64,000 nt of DNA from Stenomitos frigidus ULC18 (GCF_003003795.1 NZ_PVWK01000079.1:29773-93772); one strand, 5' to 3'. Counted from the first letter of the stretch, positions 8,625 through 18,211 are shown. Program-made: numbers and translations. Notes: generated from the sequence alone by a model not told the origin.

Positions 8625-8749
8625 AAGAGATTTCTAGCAAACAAAACACCCATAATGGCAGGTTTGATCACAAGGTTAACGGCTAGAGGGCAAGACTTTG
8701 GCAACACCTGCCCCTACCCAACGGTAAATTTTTTCTTGAAATCTCCTTA
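8625..8749. repeat. MITE-like element, copy 2
   Basis: This is the second copy of the element at 5706-5829. The left end is AAGAGATTTC (one G shorter), the right end is GAAATCTCCTTA, and TTAACGGCTAGA and ACCTGCCCCTACC are conserved inside. It sits directly behind the DUF2993 gene and just ahead of its terminator. Confidence 0.8.
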
Positions 8750-8750
8750 G

Positions 8751-8781
8751 AAGGGGCTTGGCAGTGCCAAGCCCCTTTTTT
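8751..8781 (+). terminator. Strong factor-independent terminator
   Basis: Arms AAGGGGCTTGG (8751-8761) and CCAAGCCCCTT (8767-8777) form an 11-bp stem with a CAGTG loop, followed by T residues. It lies between the convergent DUF2993 and DUF212 genes and ends the former. Confidence 0.9.
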
Positions 8782-9236
8782 TAGTAAGCAATTTCGGCAA
8801 GCCAGGAGATCGCAATCCCCAAGATTGAGCCAGCAATAACTTGAACGGGTGTATGACCGAGCAATTCTTTCAGGCGATCTTCATTAAATTGCTGGTCTTC
8901 CTGAAAAAACTCGTCAATGATTTGGTTCAAAATCCGTGCTTGCTTGCCAGCCGCTTGACGCACCCCAGCCGCGTCGTACATCACAATCACAGCAAAAATG
9001 ATCGCGATCGCAAACTGCGAACTTGCCCAACCAGCTGTTTGCCCAACGCCCGTCGCCAGTGCGGCTACCAGCGCTGAATGAGCACTGGGCATCCCACCTG
9101 TTTCAACCAGCACCCGCAGATTGACTTTGTGGTGTTTGGCAAACTCAATGACTAGTTTCAGGGCTTGAGCCAATAAACAAGCTACAAGCGCAACCAGCAG
9201 TACCTGGTTATGGATAATGTCGCCAAAGTCCTGCAT
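8781..9236 (-). CDS. Divergent PAP2 family protein (DUF212), integral membrane
   Basis: The protein has 151 residues and several hydrophobic helices. The family signature is clear: L-V-E-T-G-G-M-P-S-A-H-S-A-L-V-A, then V-M-Y-D-A-A-G-V-R-Q-A-A-G-K-Q-A and L-L-G-H-T-P-V-Q-V. These residues correspond to the phosphatase motifs of acid phosphatase/vanadium haloperoxidase-related membrane proteins, although the divergent group has no proven substrate. It follows crtE on the same strand 97 bp downstream, an arrangement common in cyanobacteria. A lipid or isoprenoid phosphate substrate is therefore possible, but this is inference. Confidence 0.9.
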   Translation of the reverse strand: MQDFGDIIHNQVLLVALVACLLAQALKLVIEFAKHHKVNLRVLVETGGMPSAHSALVAALATGVGQTAGWASSQFAIAIIFAVIVMYDAAGVRQAAGKQARILNQIIDEFFQEDQQFNEDRLKELLGHTPVQVIAGSILGIAISWLAEIAY

Positions 9237-9333
9237 GTGTTTTGCGTTGAAGGGGGAGAATAAAAGGAAGGGATGAAGGATAAAGGATAATGCAGCGTAT
9301 TCGTTTTTTAGCCCTTAGCCTTTAACCTTGCAA

Positions 9334-10260
9334 TCAGTGGGTACGAGCGGTGATGAAGTCAGCGATCGCCGTCAGTGGTTTGGCGCGATCGCCAAAGTCA
9401 GCCAGTTGTGCTTTAGCCTTCTGGACTAACGACTGTGCTTGACTTTTAGACTCCTCTAAACCCCAAACACTAGGATACGTTGCCTTCTGCGCTCGCAGGT
9501 CTTTCCCAGCCGTTTTGCCTAGCTCTTCCTGAGTGGCAGTAATGTCCAAAATATCATCCACGATTTGAAACGCGAGCCCAATATGTTGGGCATAGCGAGA
9601 GAGTCGCTGCAAATCGACATCAGAAATGCCTGCCAGAATGCCACCCGATGTTACCGATGCTTCGAGCAGTGCTGCTGTTTTGTGGTTATGGATGAAGTTG
9701 AGGGTTTCCAGGCAAATAGCGGTATTGCCTTCCGATTCCAGATCAACCACCTGCCCGCCGACGAGCCCGGCTGCGCCAACGGCACGACCGAGAATAGCGA
9801 CAATCCGCAAGAGGCGATCGTTCGGTACATTCTTAGTCTCCATTGCCACATGCTCAAACGCGTAGGCAAGCAAACCATCACCTGCCAGGATGGCGATATC
9901 TTCACCATACACCTTGTGGTTGGTCAACTTACCACGACGATAATCATCGTTATCCATGGCGGGTAGATCGTCATGGATCAACGACATTGTATGAATCATT
10001 TCCAACGCACAGGCCGTTGGCATGGCCATGTCGATCGTGCCACCAATCAATTCACACGTGGCTAGACAGAGAATCGGACGCAGCCGCTTGCCGCCTGCCA
10101 GCAGCGAGTAGCGCATAGCATCGTAAATTTTCTCTGGATAGATCACTGGGAGGGAACGATCGAGCGCCACTTCTACGAGAGTTTGTCGTTCTTGTAGATA
10201 GGCTGCCAGATCAAAATGGAGTTCCTTCTGGGACGTGTGCATTTTGTCTGATAAAACCAT
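9334..10260 (-). CDS. crtE: Geranylgeranyl diphosphate synthase
   Basis: The protein has 308 residues. Both aspartate-rich motifs of trans-prenyl synthases are present: D97-D-L-P-A-M-D-N-D-D (first) and D-D-I-L-D near residue 233 (second), plus the G-G-K-R-L-R-P substrate motif at about 57-63. It condenses IPP with allylic diphosphates to give C20 GGPP for carotenoids, phytol and other isoprenoids. The spacing of the first motif is that of bacterial type II GGPP/FPP synthases. An FPP synthase is possible, but cyanobacteria usually have this one enzyme for both. It lies between folD and the DUF212 gene on one strand. Confidence 0.93.
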   Translation of the reverse strand: MVLSDKMHTSQKELHFDLAAYLQERQTLVEVALDRSLPVIYPEKIYDAMRYSLLAGGKRLRPILCLATCELIGGTIDMAMPTACALEMIHTMSLIHDDLPAMDNDDYRRGKLTNHKVYGEDIAILAGDGLLAYAFEHVAMETKNVPNDRLLRIVAILGRAVGAAGLVGGQVVDLESEGNTAICLETLNFIHNHKTAALLEASVTSGGILAGISDVDLQRLSRYAQHIGLAFQIVDDILDITATQEELGKTAGKDLRAQKATYPSVWGLEESKSQAQSLVQKAKAQLADFGDRAKPLTAIADFITARTH

Positions 10261-10320
10261 TTCTCTATCTCCCTCCCCGTTGTCACTTTAGTTACACCAC
10301 AATCACACCGACCGATCGCG

Positions 10321-10353
10321 ATCCCTCAATCATTCGTTATCCCTCAATCATTC
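10321..10353. repeat. Tandem direct repeat in front of crtE
   Basis: ATCCCTCAATCATTC occurs twice, 18 bp apart (10321 and 10339). It is in the 203-bp gap between folD and crtE, upstream of crtE on the reverse strand, and may be a regulator site or a chance duplication. Confidence 0.5.
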
Positions 10354-10463
10354 TACGGAGGTTTCTGCACTCATGAGACATTGAGTTCTTTGACTCCTTT
10401 CGGCGCAGGCAGAGAAAAGGCTTTGAACTTTAGATGTCAGCGTGCTCAGAGCCGAGCGAATGG

Positions 10464-11330
10464 CTACCGTGCGTGATAGCTGAGCACCGTATTTTGCAGC
10501 AGCATGGCAACCGTCATCGGGCCGACACCACCCGGTACGGGCGTAATCATCTTCGCTACAGATTGAGCAGAGGCAAAGTTAACATCCCCTACCAGGCGAG
10601 ATTTGCCACTGGCATCGGTAATCCGGTTCATACCGACATCAATCACGATCGCCCCTGGTTTCACCATATCCGCCGTAATGAGCTCTGGGCGACCGACTGC
10701 GACCACAAGAATATCAGCCATCCGAGCGATCGCGCCAAGATCGGGAGTGCGAGAATGGGCGATCGTGACCGTTGCATCTGCTTCCAGCAACATTAGTGCC
10801 TGCGGTTTGCCCACTAGAATGCTGCGTCCAATCACCACCGCGTGTTGCCCTATGGGGTTGACCTCATACGCCTCTAGCAGCCGCATGACGCCCGCAGGCG
10901 TACAGCTTCGTAGACCAGGCTCACCTCGCACCAAACGTCCCAGGTTCACCGGATGAAGCCCATCAGCATCTTTGTCGGGGTCAATCTGATTCAGTAGGGC
11001 GACAGCATCCAGATGCTCCGGTAAGGGCAACTGCACGAGAATACCATCGACCTGATCGTCCACATTCAGCGCTGCGATCGCCTGCGTTAACTCAGCCTGG
11101 GTTGCCGTTGCCGGAAAATGCTGACCAAAGGACGCAATCCCCACATTGGCACAGGCGCGTTCTTTGTTGCGGACATAAGCAGCGCTGGCAGGGTTATCCC
11201 CAACCATCAATACCGCCAGACCAGGGGGGCGCCCTTTTGGGGCTTGTAAGGCTTGAACCTGCTGCGTCAGATCGGTTTGAATGGAGTTCGCTAGGGCTTT
11301 GCCGTCAAGCAGGAGAGCAGTAGAAGACAT
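10464..11330 (-). CDS. folD: Bifunctional methylenetetrahydrofolate dehydrogenase/cyclohydrolase
   Basis: The protein has 288 residues, normal length. It shows the FolD signatures: Y-V-R-N-K-E-R-A-C with the catalytic lysine at 56, [29 protein letters not shown] and [10 protein letters not shown]. The enzyme interconverts 5,10-methylene-THF and 10-formyl-THF, with NADP reduction, in cytosolic one-carbon metabolism. It heads the reverse-strand block folD, crtE, DUF212. Confidence 0.97.
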   Translation of the reverse strand: MSSTALLLDGKALANSIQTDLTQQVQALQAPKGRPPGLAVLMVGDNPASAAYVRNKERACANVGIASFGQHFPATATQAELTQAIAALNVDDQVDGILVQLPLPEHLDAVALLNQIDPDKDADGLHPVNLGRLVRGEPGLRSCTPAGVMRLLEAYEVNPIGQHAVVIGRSILVGKPQALMLLEADATVTIAHSRTPDLGAIARMADILVVAVGRPELITADMVKPGAIVIDVGMNRITDASGKSRLVGDVNFASAQSVAKMITPVPGGVGPMTVAMLLQNTVLSYHAR

Positions 11331-11466
11331 GCGTCAGAATGAAGGCAGCGATCGCTACCGCACAAATGGTCAAACCTTAACGTCTGTGCTAACACAGCGT
11401 TAGGCTGTTCACAAGTGTCGCAGATCCAGCGTCCCTTTTTGTCAATCTTCAGAGGATAGAAGTGCG

Positions 11467-11913
11467 ATGTGGTTAGCAAAAGCTCACACTCAATGGTCAG
11501 TCGTTACTCTGTTAGCGATGACGATCATCGGCTGTGCTCCACTCAGTGGGTCGAAACCAGACAGCGTTATGCAGCCCGTCGGGTTTGCGATCGACGCGAG
11601 CACCATTGCTACGGTCAAACAAACGTCTCAGATGAATGCCATTGTCCAAATCAAAGGTAGGGTCAGCAACCGTGCTCCGCTCCTTGGTAAAACGGCCTAT
11701 GAGCTTCAAGACCCGACCGGAAGTATCTGGGTGCTGACCACTGACCCAATCCCAACCATTGGGGATGAGATTGTACTGAAAGGCAAACTCCTTTATCGCA
11801 GCATTCAACTGAATGGTAAAGAACAGGGATCGCTTTACATTGAGCAGCAGCAACAGCTGCAGCGGAAACCGGCACTGAAAAGCGATCACGCGGGGATGAA
11901 GGATGAAGGATGA
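11467..11913 (+). CDS. Lipoprotein with OB-fold-like domain, unknown function
   Basis: The protein has 148 residues. The N-terminal hydrophobic stretch ends in a lipobox-like T-I-I-G-C at about residue 23, so it is probably a lipoprotein. The mature part reads G-R-V-S-N-R-A-P-L-L-G, then Y-E-L-Q-D-P-T-G-S-I-W-V and I-G-D-E-I-V-L-K-G-K-L, a pattern of OB-fold (tRNA_anti-like/YgiW-like) proteins. A Gln-rich stretch is near the C-terminus. The last 11 bp overlap the start of the Nudix gene, so the two are likely translated together. Function is not assigned. Confidence 0.8.
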   Translation: MWLAKAHTQWSVVTLLAMTIIGCAPLSGSKPDSVMQPVGFAIDASTIATVKQTSQMNAIVQIKGRVSNRAPLLGKTAYELQDPTGSIWVLTTDPIPTIGDEIVLKGKLLYRSIQLNGKEQGSLYIEQQQQLQRKPALKSDHAGMKDEG

Positions 11914-12349
11914 AACGAGTCAAGAGCAACGCCATAGAGTTGCGATCGCTATCCTGCACCAAGACGGCAAATTTTTGCTCCAACTCCGCGATGACATTCC
12001 TGGTATTTTCTATCCAGGCCATTGGGCACTTTTTGGGGGGCATATTGAGCCAGGTGAAAGCCCTGATGAAGCCATGCAGCGGGAGTTGCGGGAAGAAATT
12101 GGCTATGCCCCAGCCACGTTAAACCAGTTTGCTTTATATGAAGACACTCAAGTGGTTCGCTATGTTTACCACGGCGAGCTGGATGTGGATGTTAGTCAGC
12201 TCGTGCTGCATGAGGGATGGGATATGGCGTTGGCAACCTCTGAAGAAATTGGTCAAGGCGATCGCTACTCACAGCAAGCTAAGCAGAGACGGCCTTTAGG
12301 CAAACCCCATCAACGCATCTTGCTAGACTTTATGGCGCGTAGCGGCTAA
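11903..12349 (+). CDS. Nudix hydrolase
   Basis: The protein has 148 residues. It has the complete Nudix box G-x5-E-x7-R-E-U-x-E-E-x-G-U (G-G-H-I-E-P-G-E-S, ending R-E-L-R-E-E-I-G-Y). Such enzymes hydrolyse nucleoside diphosphates linked to another group; the substrate cannot be told. The ATG at 11903 overlaps the lipoprotein stop (11911-11913), within an A-T-G-A-A-G-G direct repeat. Termination and re-initiation coupling is likely. Confidence 0.92.
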   Translation: MKDETSQEQRHRVAIAILHQDGKFLLQLRDDIPGIFYPGHWALFGGHIEPGESPDEAMQRELREEIGYAPATLNQFALYEDTQVVRYVYHGELDVDVSQLVLHEGWDMALATSEEIGQGDRYSQQAKQRRPLGKPHQRILLDFMARSG

Positions 12350-12888
12350 AAGCAAATGGCGACTGTATGGGTACTTTCGCTCTGGAGAGAGGCTAAAGCA
12401 CTGGCTCAAAAACAAACGACCAAGCAACAAGATTCGAACGAGTAAGGGTTTTGTTAGAACTCACCTAAAGCCCCAGTATGATGGCGAAAAGATAAGCAAC
12501 GCAGAGGTACTTAGCGTGAATATGGGCACTCTCAGAGAATACAAAAGAGGCAATCAGAAAAAAGGACCGTAGTCACCTGGCGGCGTTTTTTCTGCGTGTC
12601 ATCAGTGACAATAGAATGTTATTAACGTGCTGAATTAACATGCCAATAGAGGAATTGCATATCCCAGAACCTCAGTGCCTCAATCAATCCATAGTTTTTA
12701 CAGCAAGTCTTCTGGAAACGACTCATGCCCGTGTGAATCCCATCTTTAGGTATAAACTGATACTCTCAACTTTTAAGGTTTTCCTCCCTCTTGCCGAATG
12801 GTCTATGACACATACTTTCGGCAGTGGAAACTCCGGTACCTTAGTGAAGTGATGAACCTAATTCCTAAACTAGGCTGCTGAATTGCCA
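12350..12888. other. 539-bp intergenic region
   Basis: A 70-codon frame at 12640-12852 has no recognisable domain and is probably not a gene. Arms CAGAAAAAA (12555-12563) and TTTTTTCTG (12586-12594) make an imperfect terminator-like hairpin about 200 bp behind the Nudix gene. Nothing else is supported. Confidence 0.4.
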
Positions 12889-13905
12889 ATGGACGCTTCG
12901 ATTCTATTAGTCGGAGGTGATGACTTTCTAGCAACACTTCTGGTTCGTATCCGTAACTTAGTCAGTTGCACAGTAGAGATCGCACCGAATCCTAGCGAGG
13001 CGATGCCGCTGATCCAGGCGCAGCAGCCAGATCTTGTCATTCTGCAAGGAAATCAGCCTGGTGGGTTAGAGCTTTGTCGCCAAATCAAAGAGCAAACTCG
13101 CCTCGCCTGGATTTATTGCATTCTGCTGGACTACCCAACCCAAATGCTGGCAGAGGCATGGCGCGATCGCTTCTGGGAGATGGAGTGCCGAGCGGAAGCG
13201 TTAGAAAGTGGTGCCGATGCCTACCTATGGTGCCCCAAAAATGATGCGAAAGGCGAAGCGCTCGACATTGACGTCATTTTTCAGCAAGATCGCTTACTCA
13301 GCTCTCAGATTGCCTCTGGGCTGCGCACGGTAAAGAATCACCGCGAACTGATGCGGACAAACGACATTTTGTCTGCGATCGCCCTTTCAGACCCACTGAC
13401 CGAGCTGAACAATCGCCGCGCACTGGATTGGGAACTCCCCCGTCAGGTGCAGAATGCCCGTTCACGCTCTGAGCAAATGAGCGCCCTGATGCTCGATGTT
13501 GATTACTTCAAAAATATCAACGATACGTATGGTCATCCCGTTGGCGATCGCGCCCTGCAGCTAATCTCAGGTCGCCTACGGCACAACCTCCGGTTTCGCG
13601 ATACGCTATTTCGCTACGGTGGCGAAGAGTTTGTCATTCTTTTGAGTAATACGGATGAACAAGAAGCGCTGCTGGTGGGTCGTCGACTCTGCCGCTTAAT
13701 TAGTGACCAGACCTTTGCGATCGACGAGACCCTCAGTCTTGACATGACCATTAGCGCGGGGGCGTCCTCTCTTAAAGAGAGTGACGACTCGAAGGGTGCC
13801 AGTCTCTTGAAGCGTGCCGATCAAAATCTACTCAAAGCAAAAGCCGCCGGACGAAACCGGGTGATCGGCGGCGAGGATGAAGAACCAGAATTAGTAAAAC
13901 ATTAA
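12889..13905 (+). CDS. Diguanylate cyclase with degenerate receiver domain
   Basis: The protein has 338 residues from the ATG at 12889; an in-frame TTG at 12883 is possible. Residues about 1-140 have a receiver-like fold (A-S-I-L-L-V-G-G-D-D start). The usual phosphoacceptor strand reads D-L-V-I-L-Q-G-N, with Q in place of Asp, so it is probably not phosphorylated there. The C-terminal half is a GGDEF domain with a G-G-E-E-F active site at 244-248 and D-P-L-T-E-L-N-N-R-R at its start, so it should make c-di-GMP. No R-x-x-D inhibitory site is seen at the usual place (R-L-R-H-N-L precedes the active loop). It is a monocistronic gene. Confidence 0.92.
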   Translation: MDASILLVGGDDFLATLLVRIRNLVSCTVEIAPNPSEAMPLIQAQQPDLVILQGNQPGGLELCRQIKEQTRLAWIYCILLDYPTQMLAEAWRDRFWEMECRAEALESGADAYLWCPKNDAKGEALDIDVIFQQDRLLSSQIASGLRTVKNHRELMRTNDILSAIALSDPLTELNNRRALDWELPRQVQNARSRSEQMSALMLDVDYFKNINDTYGHPVGDRALQLISGRLRHNLRFRDTLFRYGGEEFVILLSNTDEQEALLVGRRLCRLISDQTFAIDETLSLDMTISAGASSLKESDDSKGASLLKRADQNLLKAKAAGRNRVIGGEDEEPELVKH

Positions 13906-13934
13906 AATTTAAACATTAAAAGCCTCGCCAGGTT

Positions 13935-14033
13935 CTTAGGACTTGTTAAAAAATAACTGCACACTTTTGGCTTAGCTATCGGCTATCAGCTATCAGCTAT
14001 CAGCTTTTCTCTGATTGCTGACCGCTACGGTCA
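13935..14033. repeat. Interspersed repeat, copy A (inverted relative to copy B)
   Basis: It begins CTTAGGACTTGTTAAAAAAT and continues with GCTATCA heptamers and a CTGACCGCT end. The same block occurs in reverse complement at 32204-32310, including the unique TAAAAAATAACTGCA core, so it is more than a simple heptamer run. It follows the diguanylate cyclase gene. Confidence 0.8.
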
Positions 14034-14117
14034 ATGACATTCTGTCTTTACAGTCGCTTACCTTTTTGGTGGCATCCATGCTGCAACTCGGAACCATTTT
14101 TTAACGGTTCATTGCCT

Positions 14118-16802
14118 TTATACGCCTTCTTTCACTGGGAAGCGATCGATCAGTCGAATCGCACGGTTAGCGTTAGTCTTGAGCTCATTCGGTGCATGAG
14201 GCACATGCGGAATCTGCGAGAGAAAATCCAGAGTGCGACGCAGAATACGGACGACATCACCTTCATCAAGGCTGGTATTGGCGCACAGTTCTGTCCATTC
14301 TATGCCTAGTGCCCATTGTTCCACCAAACCCACAAGCTCGTACTCTAACCAGACCGGGAGCACAACCTGATATTTACGCTGGAACTGAAACAGACGACGA
14401 CGAATGCCTCGCAACCCACCCAAGGCTTCTTCGACTTCACCTGAAAGGTCATAACGAGTCCAACTATCCGGTCGCGAGACTTCAGTGACCAGTGCAGCAC
14501 ACGCGGTTGCCAAATGGTGTGGATCGAGAGGGTCAAGTTCTCCAGACATCAGCGCCAAACCGAGCCACAACTCGTTATCGCCTCGAATGGCAGCGGTTGC
14601 CTGTCCTAGCGGCGTTGGTATCAACCCGTCCAGGCAGCCAAAGTGTTGCAGGATTTCAATTAAGTCGAGAAATTCTCGCCAGTGCTGCTGTGACTGCCGA
14701 TCGAGCTTGTCTTGACGATCGGCCAGTTCCGTCTGCACAGCCGTAAGGCGCTTTTGTCGCTTGAGAATCGTCACGCGGTTGCCCCAGCGGTTGACTGGAT
14801 GAAACTCGATCTGCTGCTGCACGCCTTCCATCCGTTGGAGTTGCTCGTACACTTCAGGGGCTTCGTCTACAGGCGAGGGCACAGAGGGAATCTGACGAGC
14901 GATCGTGGCGGTTTGGTCATTGCCCAGCTTCATCTGCCCTGGTTTGAGCGGCATTTCTGGCGGTGGAGCCAAATGATCAACGCCACTTAACCGGGGAATT
15001 TCGCCCCGCAAACCGACGACATCCTTGACGGTAACCACGTACCAACGATTGTCCTGCCCTAAGCAAATCAGGTAAGGAAACTGACCAGAACCAGGAACTT
15101 TCATGACTAAAGCGGCAGGGAGCGGTTGAGCGACAGGCACATTGGCACCTTTAAGGCTCAAAACAGTGCCCGCGATCGCAAACGACAGGGCTACTGGTAA
15201 ATCACCCGCCCGCATTTCCGTTGCCTGGTCTTGCAAAAGCTTGAGCAAGCGACGTTCTTCCTTCAACCGCTCTTGCAGTTTTTCGTACTGCGCCAGCAAA
15301 TCCCAGTCCACCCCTTCCAGTTGCGCTCTCAGTTGGGCAAGCTCGGCTTCCAGATGGGCGATCGCCTCCTGTTGAGGACGCAAATAGAGCGTCGATAGAT
15401 ACTGCCCAAAGCTGCGCTCCACCAACTCTTTCGCTTCGTCCAGCGTATGGGTTTGCAGCAAGTTAAGCACCATGCCATAGCTCGGTGTGAACTGGCTGAC
15501 CAGTGGATCAGCCCCGACTGTGGTCAAATAGGCCGCTTCCCGCGCCCCTTCAAACGGCGTTTGCACCGTGACTACATGCCCCTGGCTATCCATACCGCGC
15601 CGTCCGGCTCGTCCCGCCATTTGCAAAAACTCAGACGCATTCAACAAGCGATGCCCCAGATCAGTACGCTTGGACAGGCTGGAAATAACCGTTGTTCGGG
15701 CAGGCATGTTAATTCCTGCGGCCAGCGTTTCTGTAGCAAACACGACTTTGATCAGACCCTGCTGGAAGAGTTCTTCCACCAACCCTTTCCAGGCAGGCAA
15801 AATGCCCGCGTGGTGCGCTGCAATGCCCTGATACAGTGGTTCGATTTGCCCCACTCGTCCGGCTTCGGGATTTAATGCCAAAAATTCATCGATCTGGGTA
15901 CGCAACTGAGCGGCTTCGGCCTCATTCACCATTGACAAAGGGGCATCGCTGACGGCTGCGACTGCCTGGTCACAGCCCCGCCGACTGAAAATGAAATAGA
16001 TGGCAGGCAGCATATCTTTTTGCCGCAGCTGGCTCAATACAAAGGCCAAATTGGGGCTTTCCTGACGCGGCCCTCGTTTGTTACCACCCGGAGCACCTTT
16101 AGCACCCTTGAGCTTGAGGCGGGGATTAATGCGTTTCTGGCTATCGTCAAGTAAGGGAAAGAGCCCCTTGGGGTTACAGAAGTGAAACTCTAAGGGGACG
16201 GGTCGAAAATCAGAATAAATCAGTTCGGTCGGGCCGTGGACTTTATGAATCCAATCTGTTAGCTGATCGCTATTGGCCACCGTGGCGGACAATGCCACCA
16301 GTTGAATTTCGGGCGGACAGTAGATGATCGATTCTTCCCAGACGGTACCGCGCTGGCGATCGTTCATATAGTGGCATTCGTCCAGTACTACCGCTTCGAC
16401 GCCTGTGAGGGAGGCACCGACTTCGCCGATCGGCGTGCCATAGAGCATGTTACGAAAGATTTCAGTGGTCATGACCAGAATCGGCGCATCACGGTTCACT
16501 GAGACATCTCCTGTCAGTAACCCTACTGTATCGGTACCAAAGAGTTCACGAAAGTCACGCAGTTTCTGGTTCGATAGCGCTTTGAGCGGCGTTGTATACA
16601 AGACCCGTCGCCCCCGCTTGAGCGCTCGATGGATGGCATACTCCCCAATGAGCGTTTTGCCGGAACCCGTTGGGGCACAGACGACAACCGATCGACCCGC
16701 TTCTAATGCGACGATTGCCTGCTTTTGAAACGCATCTAACTCGAAGGGAAACAGAGTCTTCAGGTCTAGCCCTGACGCTAAAGGGGAAACAGTCACGCCC
16801 AA
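14118..16802 (-). CDS. Ski2-like (Mtr4-related) DExH RNA helicase
   Basis: The protein has 894 residues. Walker A is A-P-T-G-S-G-K-T at 43-50 and motif II is D-E-C-H at 141-144. Motif III is S-A-T-V-A and motif VI is Q-M-A-G-R-A-G-R-R-G. Behind the two RecA domains lie a coiled segment (about 460-540; Leu/Gln/Glu-rich) and a C-terminal part typical of the DSHCT domain of Ski2/Mtr4-type helicases. The eukaryotic relatives unwind RNA for exosome decay; cyanobacterial and chloroplast versions (ISE2-like) are linked to RNA metabolism. No neighbours add information. The length is normal for the family. Confidence 0.93.
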   Translation of the reverse strand: MGVTVSPLASGLDLKTLFPFELDAFQKQAIVALEAGRSVVVCAPTGSGKTLIGEYAIHRALKRGRRVLYTTPLKALSNQKLRDFRELFGTDTVGLLTGDVSVNRDAPILVMTTEIFRNMLYGTPIGEVGASLTGVEAVVLDECHYMNDRQRGTVWEESIIYCPPEIQLVALSATVANSDQLTDWIHKVHGPTELIYSDFRPVPLEFHFCNPKGLFPLLDDSQKRINPRLKLKGAKGAPGGNKRGPRQESPNLAFVLSQLRQKDMLPAIYFIFSRRGCDQAVAAVSDAPLSMVNEAEAAQLRTQIDEFLALNPEAGRVGQIEPLYQGIAAHHAGILPAWKGLVEELFQQGLIKVVFATETLAAGINMPARTTVISSLSKRTDLGHRLLNASEFLQMAGRAGRRGMDSQGHVVTVQTPFEGAREAAYLTTVGADPLVSQFTPSYGMVLNLLQTHTLDEAKELVERSFGQYLSTLYLRPQQEAIAHLEAELAQLRAQLEGVDWDLLAQYEKLQERLKEERRLLKLLQDQATEMRAGDLPVALSFAIAGTVLSLKGANVPVAQPLPAALVMKVPGSGQFPYLICLGQDNRWYVVTVKDVVGLRGEIPRLSGVDHLAPPPEMPLKPGQMKLGNDQTATIARQIPSVPSPVDEAPEVYEQLQRMEGVQQQIEFHPVNRWGNRVTILKRQKRLTAVQTELADRQDKLDRQSQQHWREFLDLIEILQHFGCLDGLIPTPLGQATAAIRGDNELWLGLALMSGELDPLDPHHLATACAALVTEVSRPDSWTRYDLSGEVEEALGGLRGIRRRLFQFQRKYQVVLPVWLEYELVGLVEQWALGIEWTELCANTSLDEGDVVRILRRTLDFLSQIPHVPHAPNELKTNANRAIRLIDRFPVKEGV

Positions 16803-17469
16803 AAATCCTAACCGTAGTGAAAACCAATCAACCGTCGTTTTACGATCGTCCGTTCATCATATATCCTGATTTTAGACTGACCACCTTATAGTCTTTATTG
16901 GCCGAGGCTCTCCTGTAGTTAAAAGCTCGTACTTACGGTCTCTACACTCTAAAGTCTGTACTCAGTAGCACACTAAATCTATCGTTAAGCTTCCTACAGG
17001 AAGTAAGGTAGTCTTTTTGAAGCGGGCTATAATAGCAAAGGGTGATTGAGCCCTCCATCAAACATGATGTACTGCTTCTGTTCCAGAGATAGCAGTTTAG
17101 ACTGGCTAAATCGTCTAGATTAAAACAATCATGCACATTGTCGCTGTTCGGCATCAAGCATGTCACGTACAAAACTATGTGGGTAAGCCTAATTTGAGTT
17201 TATCTATACACAACGTTGTGTTAGACATTCAGCTCAAGCGGAGGAACCAGTTTCATTGGGGCTAATCTCGGTTTTTCTGAGAGAGACACCTTCCAGTCTT
17301 AGCCCGTCAGCTAACTCCGTCGGCAATGGGAGGAGTAACCCAAAACTATTGCTTGCCAAGCTATGGTTATTGGAGTCTCCTGATAGGTACCGCTTCAGCG
17401 CTAGACAGCGTGATCGTATCTGTTACCTGACCCACCTCTCGCAAACCCTATTCCCTGAGAGGTTCAACC
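16803..17469. other. 667-bp divergent intergenic region
   Basis: It lies between the helicase and the second Usp gene. It has a perfect TATAAT at 17028-17033 on the + strand (no good -35 at standard spacing) and a 14-bp perfect palindrome at 17208-17221. No coding frame is supported; short open frames on both strands show no domain. Confidence 0.5.
17208..17221. promoter_or_regulatory. Perfect 14-bp palindrome, candidate operator
   Basis: ACACAACGTTGTGT is perfectly self-complementary without a loop. It has the form expected for a dimeric repressor site. It lies about 250 bp ahead of the Usp gene at 17470. Confidence 0.35.
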
Positions 17470-18141
17470 GTGAATATTTTGTCTATGCTCGCACGTCTGC
17501 AAGACGGGCTAGGTTGCCCTGACCTCACCAAGCAAATGGTGCTGATACCAGCACGATCATCTGAGCCACGATCGCCGAAAGCAATTAATCTCCTTGTGGG
17601 TTACAACGGCTCCCCTCGCAGCCAGACGGCTCTGGATTTGACCTTATGGATTGCCCACCGAACCCGTTTGGCAACAGGTAAACAGGTCACCGTTCAAGTC
17701 GTCTACGTGCTGGATATGGAGAACGAGTGTCAGCCTCTTTCCTCATTGCCCCATCATCTTGTTGCCACAGCGGGTAGTGACCAGATGCTTTATCCCAGCG
17801 CGATCGGCAACGGCTATCGCCACGTCGAGACAGGTCATCGCTCTACCAGTGCCGTGGCTGAACTGCCCATTCGCTCTACGTCTTGTCAGTTGAACCAGTT
17901 TGACCAGGCAGACTTAATTCTCTGGCAAGCTCGCCATATGGCAGATGAGTGGCGTGGGTCACTTAAAACCCATCTCCGGTTTGGATCGGTTGCAACAGAG
18001 CTGCGTCGTGTGGCTCAAGCAGAGTCGGCAGAGCTGCTGCTATTGGGCTGTGATGCTGCAACTCATCCCCTGGTAGAGCAATTGGCGATCGACTTTCCCT
18101 GTGCGGTGCTCGGCATTCCGCCCGCAACGCCGATCAGTTAG
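17470..18141 (+). CDS. Universal stress protein family, divergent cyanobacterial type
   Basis: The protein has 223 residues from a GTG at 17470, chosen because GAGAGG lies 7 bases upstream. An ATG at 17485 is possible. After a 35-residue leader the Usp fold begins (I-N-L-L-V-G-Y-N-G-S-P-R-S-Q-T-A-L-D-L-T-L). The late strand A-E-L-L-L-L-G-C-D replaces the G-x2-G-x9-G-S ATP loop, so ATP binding is doubtful. A long variable middle insert is present. It ends just before a strong terminator. Confidence 0.82.
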   Translation: MNILSMLARLQDGLGCPDLTKQMVLIPARSSEPRSPKAINLLVGYNGSPRSQTALDLTLWIAHRTRLATGKQVTVQVVYVLDMENECQPLSSLPHHLVATAGSDQMLYPSAIGNGYRHVETGHRSTSAVAELPIRSTSCQLNQFDQADLILWQARHMADEWRGSLKTHLRFGSVATELRRVAQAESAELLLLGCDAATHPLVEQLAIDFPCAVLGIPPATPIS

Positions 18142-18167
18142 GTAAGCCAGACGCTTAGCTATCTTTA

Positions 18168-18202
18168 AAAGGACGCCAAGATTAGGTATCTTGGCGTCCT
18201 TT
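18168..18202. terminator. Bidirectional hairpin terminator
   Basis: Arms AAAGGACGCCAAGAT (18168-18182) and ATCTTGGCGTCCTTT (18188-18202) form a perfect 15-bp stem with a 5-base loop. It lies between the convergent Usp and M48 genes and can serve both. Confidence 0.9.
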
Positions 18203-18211
18203 GGATGTGTC

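Noticed and set aside
12640..12852. 70-codon frame ahead of the diguanylate cyclase
   Set aside because: No recognised pattern or ribosome site; left as part of the gap.
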